NCBI GenBank assembly: GCA_024697065.1
Contig: JAILGE010000017.1
Location: forward strand, 1 to 40,073
Source: Lachnospiraceae bacterium
Lineage (GTDB): Bacteria > Bacillota > Clostridia > Lachnospirales > Lachnospiraceae
Length of the DNA: 40,073 nt
Reading direction: 5' to 3'
The notes below the pieces were generated by a model. It worked only from the letters and a program-made list of their open reading frames with translations, did no database searches and had not been told where the DNA came from. A program made the position numbers and the translations under genes. Shown one piece after another: positions 24,679 through 32,958 of the stretch; within the stretch, counting starts at the first letter, position 1; every line of letters begins with the position of its first letter.

Positions 24679-24680
24679 AA

Positions 24681-25496
24681 ATGGGAAAGGAACGTCTTGA
24701 TGTATTGCTGGTCAACAGGGGGCTCGCCACATCCAGAGAGAGTGCAAAGCGCACGATCATGGAAGGCAATGTCTTTGTTGAAGGGCAGAGAGAAGATAAG
24801 GCAGGGAGCACTTTCCCTGAAGATGTAAATATTGAAGTGCGCGGCAATACTCTTAAGTATGTGAGCAGGGGCGGACTTAAGCTTGAGAAGGCAATGCAGG
24901 TGTTTCCCATTAAACTGGATGGAAAGATCTGTATGGATATAGGCGCGTCTACAGGCGGATTTACCGACTGTATGCTTCAAAACGGAGCAGTCAAAGTATA
25001 CGCCATAGACGTGGGATACGGTCAGCTTGCATGGAAATTAAGAAGTGATGAACGCGTTATCTGCATGGAGAAGACCAATTTCAGATATGTTACGAAGGAA
25101 CAGGTCCCGGAGGATATAGATTTTGCTTCGGTGGATGTTTCTTTCATATCACTCTCGAAGATCCTTCCTGCGGCATACGGACTGCTTGGAGAAGGATGCG
25201 AGATGGTATGCCTCATCAAGCCTCAGTTCGAAGCCGGACGTGATAAGGTTGGAAAAAAAGGCGTGGTAAGAGAACCGTCGATCCATGAAGAAGTGATAAG
25301 GAATGTCTTCGGATACGCAAGGGAGAATCACTTTAAGGTATTGGGACTTGATCATTCACCCGTCAGGGGACCCGAAGGCAATATAGAATACCTGATGCAT
25401 ATCAGGAAGCTCGGTGAAGATGTATTGGATATGCCGGATGATAATGATGATACGGTCATTGGAGAAGTGGTGACAAGAGCACATTCCACACTCTGA
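24681..25496 (+). CDS. tlyA: TlyA-family rRNA 2'-O-methyltransferase
   Basis: This 271-residue protein has an N-terminal S4 RNA-binding domain (about 4-65; ERLDVLLVNRGLATSRESAKR) fused to an FtsJ-type methyltransferase with the SAM loop CMDIGASTGGFTDCML near 93-108 and the VDVSFISL strand. TlyA homologues methylate ribose 2'-OH groups in 16S and 23S rRNA, and in some species underlie capreomycin sensitivity. Some family members have been called hemolysins, a historical label not supported by structure. It lies in its usual place between dxs and nadK. Confidence 0.92.
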   Translation: MGKERLDVLLVNRGLATSRESAKRTIMEGNVFVEGQREDKAGSTFPEDVNIEVRGNTLKYVSRGGLKLEKAMQVFPIKLDGKICMDIGASTGGFTDCMLQNGAVKVYAIDVGYGQLAWKLRSDERVICMEKTNFRYVTKEQVPEDIDFASVDVSFISLSKILPAAYGLLGEGCEMVCLIKPQFEAGRDKVGKKGVVREPSIHEEVIRNVFGYARENHFKVLGLDHSPVRGPEGNIEYLMHIRKLGEDVLDMPDDNDDTVIGEVVTRAHSTL

Positions 25497-25525
25497 TAAG
25501 CGGCCGTGAGGAGCGGGGATCAGAC

Positions 25526-26374
25526 ATGAAAAGGATATGTATCGTATCTAACAGCTTAAAAGACAAGGATCTGTCCATTGGAAAAAAGATAAGGGACAGC
25601 TTTCTTAAGCTTGCCTCTGACAAAGGCATGACCGGTGCTCAGGCACCGTTACTTGATATCTGTGATGTCTATCTTGATATCCCGGATGGGATGGAAGGCA
25701 TAATCGTTATAGGCGGGGACGGCTCGGTGCTTTCCGCTGCCAAGAAGTCCGGAAAACACGATCTGCCCATAATAGGTTTTAATCTGGGAGCGATAGGTTA
25801 TCTTGCGGAGGTGGAGCTTGCAAATGCGGATGATGCTCTCACCAGGCTCCTTGAAGATAATTATTCCGTTGAGGAACGCATGATGCTTGCGGGTACCGTA
25901 CATAAAGACGGAGAAGATGAGCTGACGGATATTGCGCTCAATGATGTGGTTCTTTCCAGACGCGGCGATATGCAGATCACATGCTATCGCATATGCGTCA
26001 ACGGATCCTTTTTAAGTGATTTCAACGCTGATGGTATCATCCTGAGCACGCCCACGGGATCTACGGCTTATAACCTGTCTGCCGGGGGCGCCATAGTGGA
26101 GCCTGTTGCCAAGCTTATCCAGCTGACACCTGTTGCTCCCCATATGCTCAACACAAGGAGCGTTATTCTTTCCGGAGATGATGAGATCTGCGTGACTATC
26201 ATGCCCCCCAAGGGACTTCGCCCGGTGGATGTGGGAGCGTATTTTGACGGCGAGATGAATACGACTCTTCACCCCGGAGATTCTGTCAGGGTGACCATGT
26301 CCGATCATGTTACAAGAGTCATACGTTTGTCCGATGACGGATTTCTTCAGACATTACACAAGAAGATGATCTGA
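25526..26374 (+). CDS. nadK: NAD kinase
   Basis: NadK phosphorylates NAD to NADP using ATP or polyphosphate. The 282-residue protein contains the GGDGS motif at 63-67, NLGAIGYLAEVE near 85-96, the conserved LSTPTGSTAYNLSAGG segment near 173-188 and a DGE motif in AYFDGEM near the C-terminus. It ends the housekeeping operon here: two hairpins and a new promoter follow, and argR, which normally comes next in Firmicutes, is not present. Confidence 0.96.
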   Translation: MKRICIVSNSLKDKDLSIGKKIRDSFLKLASDKGMTGAQAPLLDICDVYLDIPDGMEGIIVIGGDGSVLSAAKKSGKHDLPIIGFNLGAIGYLAEVELANADDALTRLLEDNYSVEERMMLAGTVHKDGEDELTDIALNDVVLSRRGDMQITCYRICVNGSFLSDFNADGIILSTPTGSTAYNLSAGGAIVEPVAKLIQLTPVAPHMLNTRSVILSGDDEICVTIMPPKGLRPVDVGAYFDGEMNTTLHPGDSVRVTMSDHVTRVIRLSDDGFLQTLHKKMI

Positions 26375-26378
26375 TCTT

Positions 26379-26397
26379 TTGAAGTGTGTCACTTCAA
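26379..26397 (+). terminator. Perfect hairpin right after nadK
   Basis: TTGAAGTG (26379-26386) and CACTTCAA (26390-26397) pair perfectly around TGT, starting five bases after the nadK stop. The T run comes only about ten bases later, so termination would be inefficient; RNA 3' end protection is another possibility. Confidence 0.45.
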
Positions 26398-26485
26398 TCA
26401 TACATATTTTTGTCTCTATAATCCTGATATTTTTCGTTTTGACATTTCGGTTTTTTTTCTTTCTTTTTATGCAATTTTGATATGT

Positions 26486-26511
26486 CCGGGGGATACTTTT
26501 CTATGCCCCGG
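26486..26511 (+). terminator. GC-rich hairpin abutting the ligase promoter
   Basis: CCGGGGGATA (26486-26495) and TATGCCCCGG (26502-26511) pair with one G:G mismatch around CTTTTC, followed by TTCTTT. It is a plausible terminator for transcripts coming from nadK. It ends four bases before the -35 box of the next promoter. Confidence 0.55.
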
Positions 26512-26515
26512 TTCT

Positions 26516-26544
26516 TTGACTGAAAGGGGCTCAAGTGGTATCAT
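26516..26544 (+). promoter_or_regulatory. Promoter of the acyl-CoA ligase gene
   Basis: TTGACT (26516-26521) and TATCAT (26539-26544) are exactly 17 bases apart, leaving an untranslated leader of about 70 bases that ends in AGGAGG (26609-26614). It makes the inserted cassette transcriptionally independent of nadK. Confidence 0.75.
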
Positions 26545-26622
26545 ATTTTACTGTGTGTTCATGTTAAATGAGGTAATTCTGCTCATTCGACATGGAGGAG
26601 TTTTTTTTAGGAGGTTACATGT

Positions 26623-28266
26623 ATGCCGGTTACAGATTTGCTGAGAAGAAATGCCACCGAACATGGGAAGGAAGTGGCATTGGTCGAGCTCAATCCTTCA
26701 ATGGAGGATCACAGAAAATATTCATTCAAGGAGTTTGATCTCGTCCAGCAGACAAGTGTGCGTCCTTATCGCAGACAGATCACTTGGCAGGTTTTTGACG
26801 AAAAAGCAAACAGGGTTGCAAATATGCTTCTTGAAAGAGGCATAGAGAAGGGAGACAGAGTTGCGATACTCATGTTCAACTGCCTTGAATGGCTTCCCAT
26901 CTATTTTGGAATCTTAAAGTCTGGTGCGATCGCAGTGCCTTTCAATTTCAGATATACAGCCAATGAAATCTCATATTGCGCTGATCTTGCAGATGTATCG
27001 GTCCTTATCTTCGGACCGGAGTTCATCGACAGGATCAAGACAAATGCCGATGAAATCTCAAGAAACCGTGTCCTCATCTATGTAGGTGATGAGACATGTC
27101 CCTGTCCTCCCTTTGCGGAGAACTACTGGAATCTGGTAGCGGATTACCCCAGCTCGGATCCGGGGATAAAGCTTACGGATGAAGATCTTGCGGCAATATA
27201 TTTTTCATCCGGTACCACAGGATTCCCCAAGGCTATCCTGCATCCTCACAGAAGTCTTATACAGGCTGCGGAGATGGAAGCGGTTCACCACAAGACAACA
27301 AAGGATGACTGCTTCTTATGTATCCCGCCGCTTTATCATACCGGAGCGAAGTTCCACTGGATGGGATCACTTTGGACATGCAGCAGAGCTGTTCTCCTTA
27401 AGGGCGCTAAGCCCGATGTTATAGTAAAGGCAGTATCGGATGAGAAGTGCACTATAGTATGGCTTTTAGTACCCTGGGCTCAGGATATACTGGATGCACT
27501 TGACCGCGGAGAGATAAAGCTTGAAGACTATGATCTGGATCAGTGGAGACTGATGCATATCGGAGCTCAGCCGGTTCCGCCTTCGCTTATCAGACACTGG
27601 AAGGATTACTTCCCGAATCATCAATACGACACCAACTACGGTCTGTCGGAATCCACAGGTCCGGGATGCGTACATCTCGGATTGGAAAATACGGATAAAG
27701 TGGGAGCTATAGGTGTCCCCGGATATCGTTGGGAGTGCAAGATAGTGGATGAATCCGGCAATCCCGTTAAGCAGGGCGATGTGGGAGAGCTGTGTGTAAA
27801 GGGGCCGGGAGTGATGCTTGAGTATTATCATAATCCCGAGGCAACAGCAGAGACTTTAAGGGATGGCTGGCTCTTTACCGGTGACATGGCCCGTCAGGAT
27901 GAAGACGGATTATATTATCTGGTTGACCGTAAGAAGGATCTTATAGTCAGCGGCGGCGAGAATATCTATCCTGTAGAGATCGAGAATTTCCTGCAGGAGT
28001 ATCCGAAGGTTAAGGATGTGGCTGTCATAGGTCTGCCTGACAAACGTCTCGGCGAGATCACCGGTGCCATCATAGAGCCGGAACCCGACAGCAATCTTAC
28101 ACTTGAAGAAATAGAGAAATTCTGCAATCAGCTTGCAAGATACAAGAGACCCAAGAGGATAATCTTTGCTGAGGTGCCGAGAAATGCAACGGGAAAGATA
28201 GAGAAACCTCTTCTTCGCAAGAAATACGGCGTGGAACGACTGGTAGAACAGGAAAACAAGTCATGA
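26623..28266 (+). CDS. AMP-forming acyl-CoA ligase
   Basis: This 547-residue enzyme of the ANL superfamily activates a carboxylic acid to its acyl-adenylate and then the CoA thioester. P-loop SSGTTGFPK lies at 195-203. Also visible are YGLSESTGPG, the LFTGDMARQDEDGLYYLVDRKKDLI hinge region and the C-terminal lysine motif NATGKIEKPLLRK. It resembles medium-chain or aryl fatty-acid ligases, but the acid cannot be read from sequence. An insertion near 28-50 separates the first helix from the ITWQVFDEKANR motif. AGGAGG is eight bases before ATG. It heads the aryl-acid cassette with iorAB and paaK; a second, unrelated-in-detail ligase lies downstream. Confidence 0.9.
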   Translation: MPVTDLLRRNATEHGKEVALVELNPSMEDHRKYSFKEFDLVQQTSVRPYRRQITWQVFDEKANRVANMLLERGIEKGDRVAILMFNCLEWLPIYFGILKSGAIAVPFNFRYTANEISYCADLADVSVLIFGPEFIDRIKTNADEISRNRVLIYVGDETCPCPPFAENYWNLVADYPSSDPGIKLTDEDLAAIYFSSGTTGFPKAILHPHRSLIQAAEMEAVHHKTTKDDCFLCIPPLYHTGAKFHWMGSLWTCSRAVLLKGAKPDVIVKAVSDEKCTIVWLLVPWAQDILDALDRGEIKLEDYDLDQWRLMHIGAQPVPPSLIRHWKDYFPNHQYDTNYGLSESTGPGCVHLGLENTDKVGAIGVPGYRWECKIVDESGNPVKQGDVGELCVKGPGVMLEYYHNPEATAETLRDGWLFTGDMARQDEDGLYYLVDRKKDLIVSGGENIYPVEIENFLQEYPKVKDVAVIGLPDKRLGEITGAIIEPEPDSNLTLEEIEKFCNQLARYKRPKRIIFAEVPRNATGKIEKPLLRKKYGVERLVEQENKS

Positions 28267-28275
28267 TACGGAATT

Positions 28276-28304
28276 TAAATAAAAGCACAGATGAGCTTTA
28301 TTTA
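28276..28304 (+). terminator. AT-rich hairpin after the ligase gene
   Basis: TAAATAAAAGC (28276-28286) pairs with GCTTTATTTA (28295-28304) with one bulged A around an 8-base loop. The AT content and lack of a following T run make it a weak terminator; it begins ten bases after the ligase stop. Confidence 0.4.
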
Positions 28305-28355
28305 GATAATTAGGAGTTGGAGCGAATATAAACGTTTCGCGCAATTCCCAAACTC

Positions 28356-28381
28356 AGAGAAATCTCCATCGAGATTTCTCT
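28356..28381 (+). promoter_or_regulatory. Perfect hairpin immediately before the iorA ribosome site
   Basis: AGAGAAATCTC (28356-28366) and GAGATTTCTCT (28371-28381) form a perfect 11 bp stem with loop CATC. The iorA ribosome site GTGGAGG begins at 28384, only two bases later. A smaller hairpin, GCGAA/TTCGC, lies at 28322-28340. The placement suggests control of iorA translation or mRNA processing and stability in the ~130-base gap after the ligase gene. Confidence 0.6.
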
Positions 28382-28397
28382 TCGTGGAGGTAGAAAA

Positions 28398-30146
28398 ATG
28401 AAAGAACTGATGTTAGGAAACAAAGCCCTTGCCAGAGGTCTGTATGAAGCCGGCGTATGTATCGCTAGTTCATATCCCGGAACACCTTCTACAGAGACAA
28501 CGGAAGAAGCTGCAAAGTATGAGGAGATCTACTGTGAGTGGGCTCCCAACGAGAAGGTTGCCATGGAGACTGCTTTCGGAGCGTCCCGCGCCGGTAAGAG
28601 AAGCTATTGTGCAATGAAGCACGTAGGTCTCAATGTTGCGGCAGACCCCCTTTTTACGATCGCTTATACCGGGGTTAATGCAGGTATGGTCATCTGTGTT
28701 GCAGACGATCCCGGAATGCATTCATCACAGAATGAGCAGGATTCGAGACACTATGCGATCGCAGCCAAGATCCCTATGCTTGAGCCTTCTGATTCTCAGG
28801 AAGCTCTTGACTTCACTAAGAAGGCGTATGATATCTCCGAAGAGTTCGACACTCCGGTTCTCATCAAGATGTGCACAAGAGTAGCTCATTCCCAGAGTAT
28901 AGTCGAGACAGGCGAGAGAGTTGAGCCTCCCATGAAGGAATATGTTAAGGATATCGCTAAATATGTAATGGTTCCCGCCAATGCAAAGAAGCGTCATCCC
29001 ATCGTTGAAGAGCGTACCGCAAAGCTCATCGAGTTTGCGGAGACCTCTGACTTGAACAGAGTAGAGAAAGGCACTGATAATAAGATCGGTATCATTACTT
29101 CCAGCACATGCTATCAGTACGTAAAGGAAGTATTCGGAGATAAGGCAAGCATCTTAAAGCTCGGCATGATCAATCCCATGCCTGTTAAGAAGATAAAGGA
29201 TTTTGCGGCAGGAGTTGAGAAGCTTTATGTTGTGGAAGAGCTGGATCCTATCATCGAGACACATGTAAAGACTCTTGGGCTGACAGTAACCGGTAAGGAG
29301 ATCTTCCCCATGATCGATGAGTTCTCACAGGGACTTGTTGCAGAGAAACTTGGAGAAGAGACTCCCGAAAGCTGCAAGGCGATCGAAGGTCTTCCCAACC
29401 GTCCGCCCGCAATGTGTTCCGGATGCCCTCACAGAGGCGTATTCTTCACTCTCAGCAAGAACAAATGCCGCGTAATGGGCGATATCGGATGTTATACTCT
29501 TGGATCAGCGCCTCCTTTATGTGCTATCGATACCACGGAATGTATGGGTGCATCAGTCAGCTCCATTCATGGTTTCAACAAGGCACGCGGTGAAGAGAGC
29601 GAGAAGAATACTGTTGCGGTCATCGGTGATTCCACCTTCATGCATTCAGGCATGACAGGTCTTGCAAATATTGCTTATAACCAGACCAATTCAACCGTGA
29701 TCATTCTTGACAATTCCATAACAGGTATGACGGGACATCAGCAGAATCCCACTACAGGATTTAATCTTCGCGGTGAACCCGCCGGCAAGATCAACCTTGA
29801 AGCACTTGTTAAGGCAATGGGAATAAACAGAGTCAGAGTGGTTGATCCTTATGATCTTGCTGCCGTTGATACTGCCGTAAAGGAAGAGCTTGCAGCAGCA
29901 GAGCCTTCTGTGATCATCAGCAGACGTCCCTGCGTTCTTCTTAAGAATGTGAAGAAGAATCCTCCTGTAAAGGTTAACCCCGATAAGTGCAAAAGCTGTA
30001 AGTCCTGCATGCAGATGGGATGCCCTTCAATATCATTTAAGGACGGCAAGGCCCACATTGATGCAACACTCTGCGTAGGATGCAAGGTATGTACACAGCT
30101 TTGCCATTTCCATGCGTTTGAAGATGCAGACGGAAACGAGATCTGA
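28398..30146 (+). CDS. iorA: Indolepyruvate:ferredoxin oxidoreductase, alpha subunit
   Basis: IorA carries thiamine diphosphate and, with IorB, oxidises aryl pyruvates (indolepyruvate, phenylpyruvate, hydroxyphenylpyruvate) to arylacetyl-CoA, CO2 and reduced ferredoxin; the reaction can also run in reverse. The 582-residue protein has the N-terminal pyrimidine domain (ASSYPGTPSTETTEEAA near 23-39), a central domain, and the cofactor-binding segment with GDIGCYTLG and GDSTFMHSGMTGLANIAYN. The C-terminus holds two 4Fe-4S motifs: Cys 531, 534, 537, 542 and Cys 559, 562, 565, 569. iorB follows 34 bases later with its own ribosome site. Confidence 0.96.
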   Translation: MKELMLGNKALARGLYEAGVCIASSYPGTPSTETTEEAAKYEEIYCEWAPNEKVAMETAFGASRAGKRSYCAMKHVGLNVAADPLFTIAYTGVNAGMVICVADDPGMHSSQNEQDSRHYAIAAKIPMLEPSDSQEALDFTKKAYDISEEFDTPVLIKMCTRVAHSQSIVETGERVEPPMKEYVKDIAKYVMVPANAKKRHPIVEERTAKLIEFAETSDLNRVEKGTDNKIGIITSSTCYQYVKEVFGDKASILKLGMINPMPVKKIKDFAAGVEKLYVVEELDPIIETHVKTLGLTVTGKEIFPMIDEFSQGLVAEKLGEETPESCKAIEGLPNRPPAMCSGCPHRGVFFTLSKNKCRVMGDIGCYTLGSAPPLCAIDTTECMGASVSSIHGFNKARGEESEKNTVAVIGDSTFMHSGMTGLANIAYNQTNSTVIILDNSITGMTGHQQNPTTGFNLRGEPAGKINLEALVKAMGINRVRVVDPYDLAAVDTAVKEELAAAEPSVIISRRPCVLLKNVKKNPPVKVNPDKCKSCKSCMQMGCPSISFKDGKAHIDATLCVGCKVCTQLCHFHAFEDADGNEI

Positions 30147-30180
30147 GTAAACAGCTGATTATACAGGAAAGGAAAAAGAT

Positions 30181-30753
30181 ATGATCACAAGTGTAATGAT
30201 AGTAGGTGTCGGCGGACAGGGATCTCTTCTTGCAAGTAAGGTTCTCGGCCGTGCGGCTATGGATAAGGGAATAGATGTTAAGGTTTCTGAGGTTCACGGA
30301 ATGAGCCAGAGAGGCGGAAGTGTTGTAACATACGTCAGATTCGGTGATAAGGTTTATTCACCCATAATCGATAAGGGCGGTGCTGATTACATCATCTCCT
30401 TCGAGCTTCTTGAAGCAGCAAGGTATATCGATTTCTTAAAGCCCGGCGGACAGATAGTGACCAGCTCTCAGGAGATAGATCCCATGCCTGTCATCACAGG
30501 AGCGGCAAAATATCCCGAGGGACTTATCGAGAAGATGAAGGAGAGCGGAGCTAAGATAGACGCCATCGATGCTCTCTCCATCGCCGAGAAGGCAGGATCC
30601 GTTAAGGCTGCCAATATAGTGCTTATGGGAAGATTTGCAAAGTATGTGACCGAGATAACACGCGAAGAGTGGCTCGGTGCCATCGAAGCATGTGTTCCTG
30701 CCAAGTTCCTTGAGCTTAACAAGAAAGCTTTTGAGATGGGAGAGAACGCTTGA
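30181..30753 (+). CDS. iorB: Indolepyruvate:ferredoxin oxidoreductase, beta subunit
   Basis: IorB is the gamma-domain-like partner of IorA and completes the CoA-dependent oxidoreductase. The 190-residue protein starts with VMIVGVGGQGSLLASKVLG (5-23), contains VSEVHGMSQRGGSVVTYVR (about 36-54) and ends in helices around WLGAIEACVPAKFLELNKKAFEMG, all typical. GGAAAGG lies a few bases upstream. Its stop overlaps the TTG start of the thioesterase gene, so the two are coupled. Confidence 0.95.
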   Translation: MITSVMIVGVGGQGSLLASKVLGRAAMDKGIDVKVSEVHGMSQRGGSVVTYVRFGDKVYSPIIDKGGADYIISFELLEAARYIDFLKPGGQIVTSSQEIDPMPVITGAAKYPEGLIEKMKESGAKIDAIDALSIAEKAGSVKAANIVLMGRFAKYVTEITREEWLGAIEACVPAKFLELNKKAFEMGENA

Positions 30754-31160
30754 GATCTTTAGAAGAGATTAGAGAATTTTTTAAAGGTGATGCTTATGCC
30801 ACGTCTGTAACGGGTATCGTTATAGACAAGGCTGAGATCGGACACAGCAGCGTATCACTTATGCCTGATGACAGGCATCTGAACGCTGTCGGAGGTCTGA
30901 TGGGGGCAGTTTATTTCACAATGGCGGATTTTGCTTTCGCAGTTGCCGAAAACTGCGGGCTCGATCCGAACAGCTTAACTGTTACGCAAAGCTCACAGGT
31001 CAATCTTATGAGAGCATGGAAGAGCGGCCGTATCGTCTGTAATGCAGACATCATCAAGGACGGTAAGTCAACATGTGTTTATGAGGTTAAGATCTTGGAT
31101 GAAGCAGGCAGAGAACTTGCACTCATCATAACAAACGGCTTCAAAAAGACGAAGCAGTAA
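30750..31160 (+). CDS. PaaI-like hotdog thioesterase
   Basis: This 136-residue protein has the single hotdog fold of PaaI-type acyl-CoA thioesterases. The core VGGLMGAVYFTMADFAFAVAEN (about 49-70) holds the conserved glycines and the catalytic-site aspartate of the family, followed by the strand pattern SQVNLMRAWKSGRIVCNADI. PaaI hydrolyses aryl-CoA thioesters that would trap CoA; here arylacetyl-CoA from IorAB or the ligase is the likely substrate. The start is TTG 30750, overlapping the iorB stop, with GGGAGAG upstream. Confidence 0.85.
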   Translation: MRSLEEIREFFKGDAYATSVTGIVIDKAEIGHSSVSLMPDDRHLNAVGGLMGAVYFTMADFAFAVAENCGLDPNSLTVTQSSQVNLMRAWKSGRIVCNADIIKDGKSTCVYEVKILDEAGRELALIITNGFKKTKQ

Positions 31161-31191
31161 GCAAAACAGGAAATCAACAGGAGGAAGAACC

Positions 31192-32493
31192 GTGATCTGG
31201 AATGAAGCAAAAGAGTGCATGTCCCGTGACGAGTTAGAGACACTTCAGAGTGCGAGACTGGTCAAAGTGGTAAACAGGGTTTATCACAATGTGGAACCCT
31301 ATAGAAAGAAGATGCAGGCAGTGGGACTTGAGCCCGGAGATATCCGTGGTATAGAAGATCTTTACAAGCTGCCTTTTACAACTTATGAGGATCTCAACGC
31401 GAACTATCCTTTCGGAATGGCAGCGGTACCTCCTTCGGAACTTGTAAGAGTACATGCATCCAGCGGTACGACAGGAAAGCCCAAGATCGGTGTATATACA
31501 AGACATGATATCGATATCTGGGCAGAATGTGTTGCAAGATGTCTCTCTACAGCTCATATAACAAGAGATGATGTCATCCAGATCGGTTACGGATACGGAC
31601 TTTTCACCGGCGGTCTCGGTGCACATTACGGTGCAGAATATCTTGGAGCCATGGTCATCCCCATGTCTACCGGAAATACCAAGAAGCTCATCGATATGAT
31701 GATCGACTGCGGCGTCACATCGATCGCATGTACACCTTCATATCTGCTGCATGTTGCGGAAGATCTGGAGAAGCTTGGCCTTGTAGATAAGATCAAGCTT
31801 AAGAGTGCGATCTGCGGTGCGGAGCCCTGGACAAATGAGATGCGTGATCAGATGGAGCAGAGACTCCATATCAAAGCATATGACATCTATGGCCTCACAG
31901 AGATCTGCGGCCCGGGTGTTGCCTGTGACTGTGACTATCATAAGGGACTTCATATCTGGGAGGATCATTTCCTTCCCGAAGTTATAGATCCTGCAACTCT
32001 GGAGCATCTTCCCGCAGGAAGCGAAGGTGAGCTTGTTATCACGAACCTCACCAAAGAGGGGATGCCTCTTATCAGATACAGGACAAAGGATCTTACACAT
32101 CTTGAATATGACAAGTGCGAATGCGGCAGAACAATGGCACGTATCCAGCGTTTCAAGGGAAGAAGTGATGATATGCTCATCATCCGCGGCGTAAATGTAT
32201 TCCCTTCACAGGTTGAAGCAGCACTTCTTACCGTTGAGGGAACAACACCTCATTATATGATGGTTGTTGACCGTATCGACAATAATGATACTCTCGAAGT
32301 TCAGGTGGAAGTAGCAGAGAATGTATTCACCGATGAGGTAAAGAGTCTTGAGGCTCTCTCCAAGGCAGTTCATGACAAGCTTAAGGCTGCCATCGGACTC
32401 AATGCGAAGGTTAAGCTTGTAGAGCCTAACGGACTTGAGCATTTCGACGGAAAATCTAAGCACGTTATAGATAAGCGTAAACTTTACGAGTAG
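31192..32493 (+). CDS. paaK: Phenylacetate-CoA ligase family enzyme
   Basis: PaaK-type ligases convert phenylacetate or related arylacetates plus ATP and CoA to arylacetyl-CoA, AMP and diphosphate. The 433-residue protein has the P-loop SSGTTGKPK at 90-98, YGLTEICGPG, and the C-terminal RIQRFKGRSDDMLIIRGVNVFPSQVE hinge. These, with its length, are typical of PaaK and not of the longer ligase upstream. GTG is the start, with AGGAGG nine bases before it. In anaerobes, paaK beside iorAB and an ACT protein is a recurring set tied to aryl-acid metabolism. Indoleacetate or hydroxyphenylacetate are possible alternative substrates. Confidence 0.92.
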   Translation: MIWNEAKECMSRDELETLQSARLVKVVNRVYHNVEPYRKKMQAVGLEPGDIRGIEDLYKLPFTTYEDLNANYPFGMAAVPPSELVRVHASSGTTGKPKIGVYTRHDIDIWAECVARCLSTAHITRDDVIQIGYGYGLFTGGLGAHYGAEYLGAMVIPMSTGNTKKLIDMMIDCGVTSIACTPSYLLHVAEDLEKLGLVDKIKLKSAICGAEPWTNEMRDQMEQRLHIKAYDIYGLTEICGPGVACDCDYHKGLHIWEDHFLPEVIDPATLEHLPAGSEGELVITNLTKEGMPLIRYRTKDLTHLEYDKCECGRTMARIQRFKGRSDDMLIIRGVNVFPSQVEAALLTVEGTTPHYMMVVDRIDNNDTLEVQVEVAENVFTDEVKSLEALSKAVHDKLKAAIGLNAKVKLVEPNGLEHFDGKSKHVIDKRKLYE

Positions 32494-32508
32494 AAAGGAG
32501 ACTGCAAT

Positions 32509-32934
32509 ATGTTTATCAAACAGTTATCGGTTTTTCTTGAGAATAAAGAAGGCAGACTTGATGAAGTATTAAAGACACTTTCACAGGGCGGCATAGATCT
32601 CCTTTCAGCGAGCCTTGCGGACACTACGGAATTCGGTGTCCTCAGACTGATCGCAAAAGAGCCGGAACGTGCAAGGGATCTTCTTAAGAGTGCGGGGATC
32701 ACCGCACGTGTTGATGATGTCATAGCGGTTGTTGTACCTGATGCGGTAGGCAGTCTTCAGAAGGTTATTTACAAGCTCCATGAAGCAGGTATCAATATCA
32801 GTTATATTTATGGTCTCTCTGTTGATGGAGAGGGAGCGCCCATCGCCATCAAGACTAATGATCCTGACAAGGCTGCAGGGATACTTGAGAAAGAGAATGT
32901 TAAGACTCTTTCGTCGGAGGAGCTGGGACAGTAA
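32509..32934 (+). CDS. Tandem ACT-domain protein
   Basis: This 141-residue protein consists of two ACT domains (about 3-66 and 71-136), each with the beta-alpha-beta-beta-alpha-beta pattern; GRLDEVLKTLSQGGIDLL and SLQKVIYKLHEAGINISYIY are the ligand-site helices. ACT domains bind small ligands, mostly amino acids. Such stand-alone pairs are regularly encoded next to paaK and iorAB, which suggests it senses an aromatic amino acid or related acid to modulate the pathway; no enzymatic domain is attached. The spacing to paaK is 15 bases with GAAAGGAGA between them. Confidence 0.88.
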   Translation: MFIKQLSVFLENKEGRLDEVLKTLSQGGIDLLSASLADTTEFGVLRLIAKEPERARDLLKSAGITARVDDVIAVVVPDAVGSLQKVIYKLHEAGINISYIYGLSVDGEGAPIAIKTNDPDKAAGILEKENVKTLSSEELGQ

Positions 32935-32958
32935 AAAATACTGCAAACGGAGGACCCA

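Noticed and set aside
24681-25496. TlyA as a hemolysin
   Set aside because: The S4 plus FtsJ methyltransferase architecture is that of an rRNA methylase; the hemolysin label is historical.
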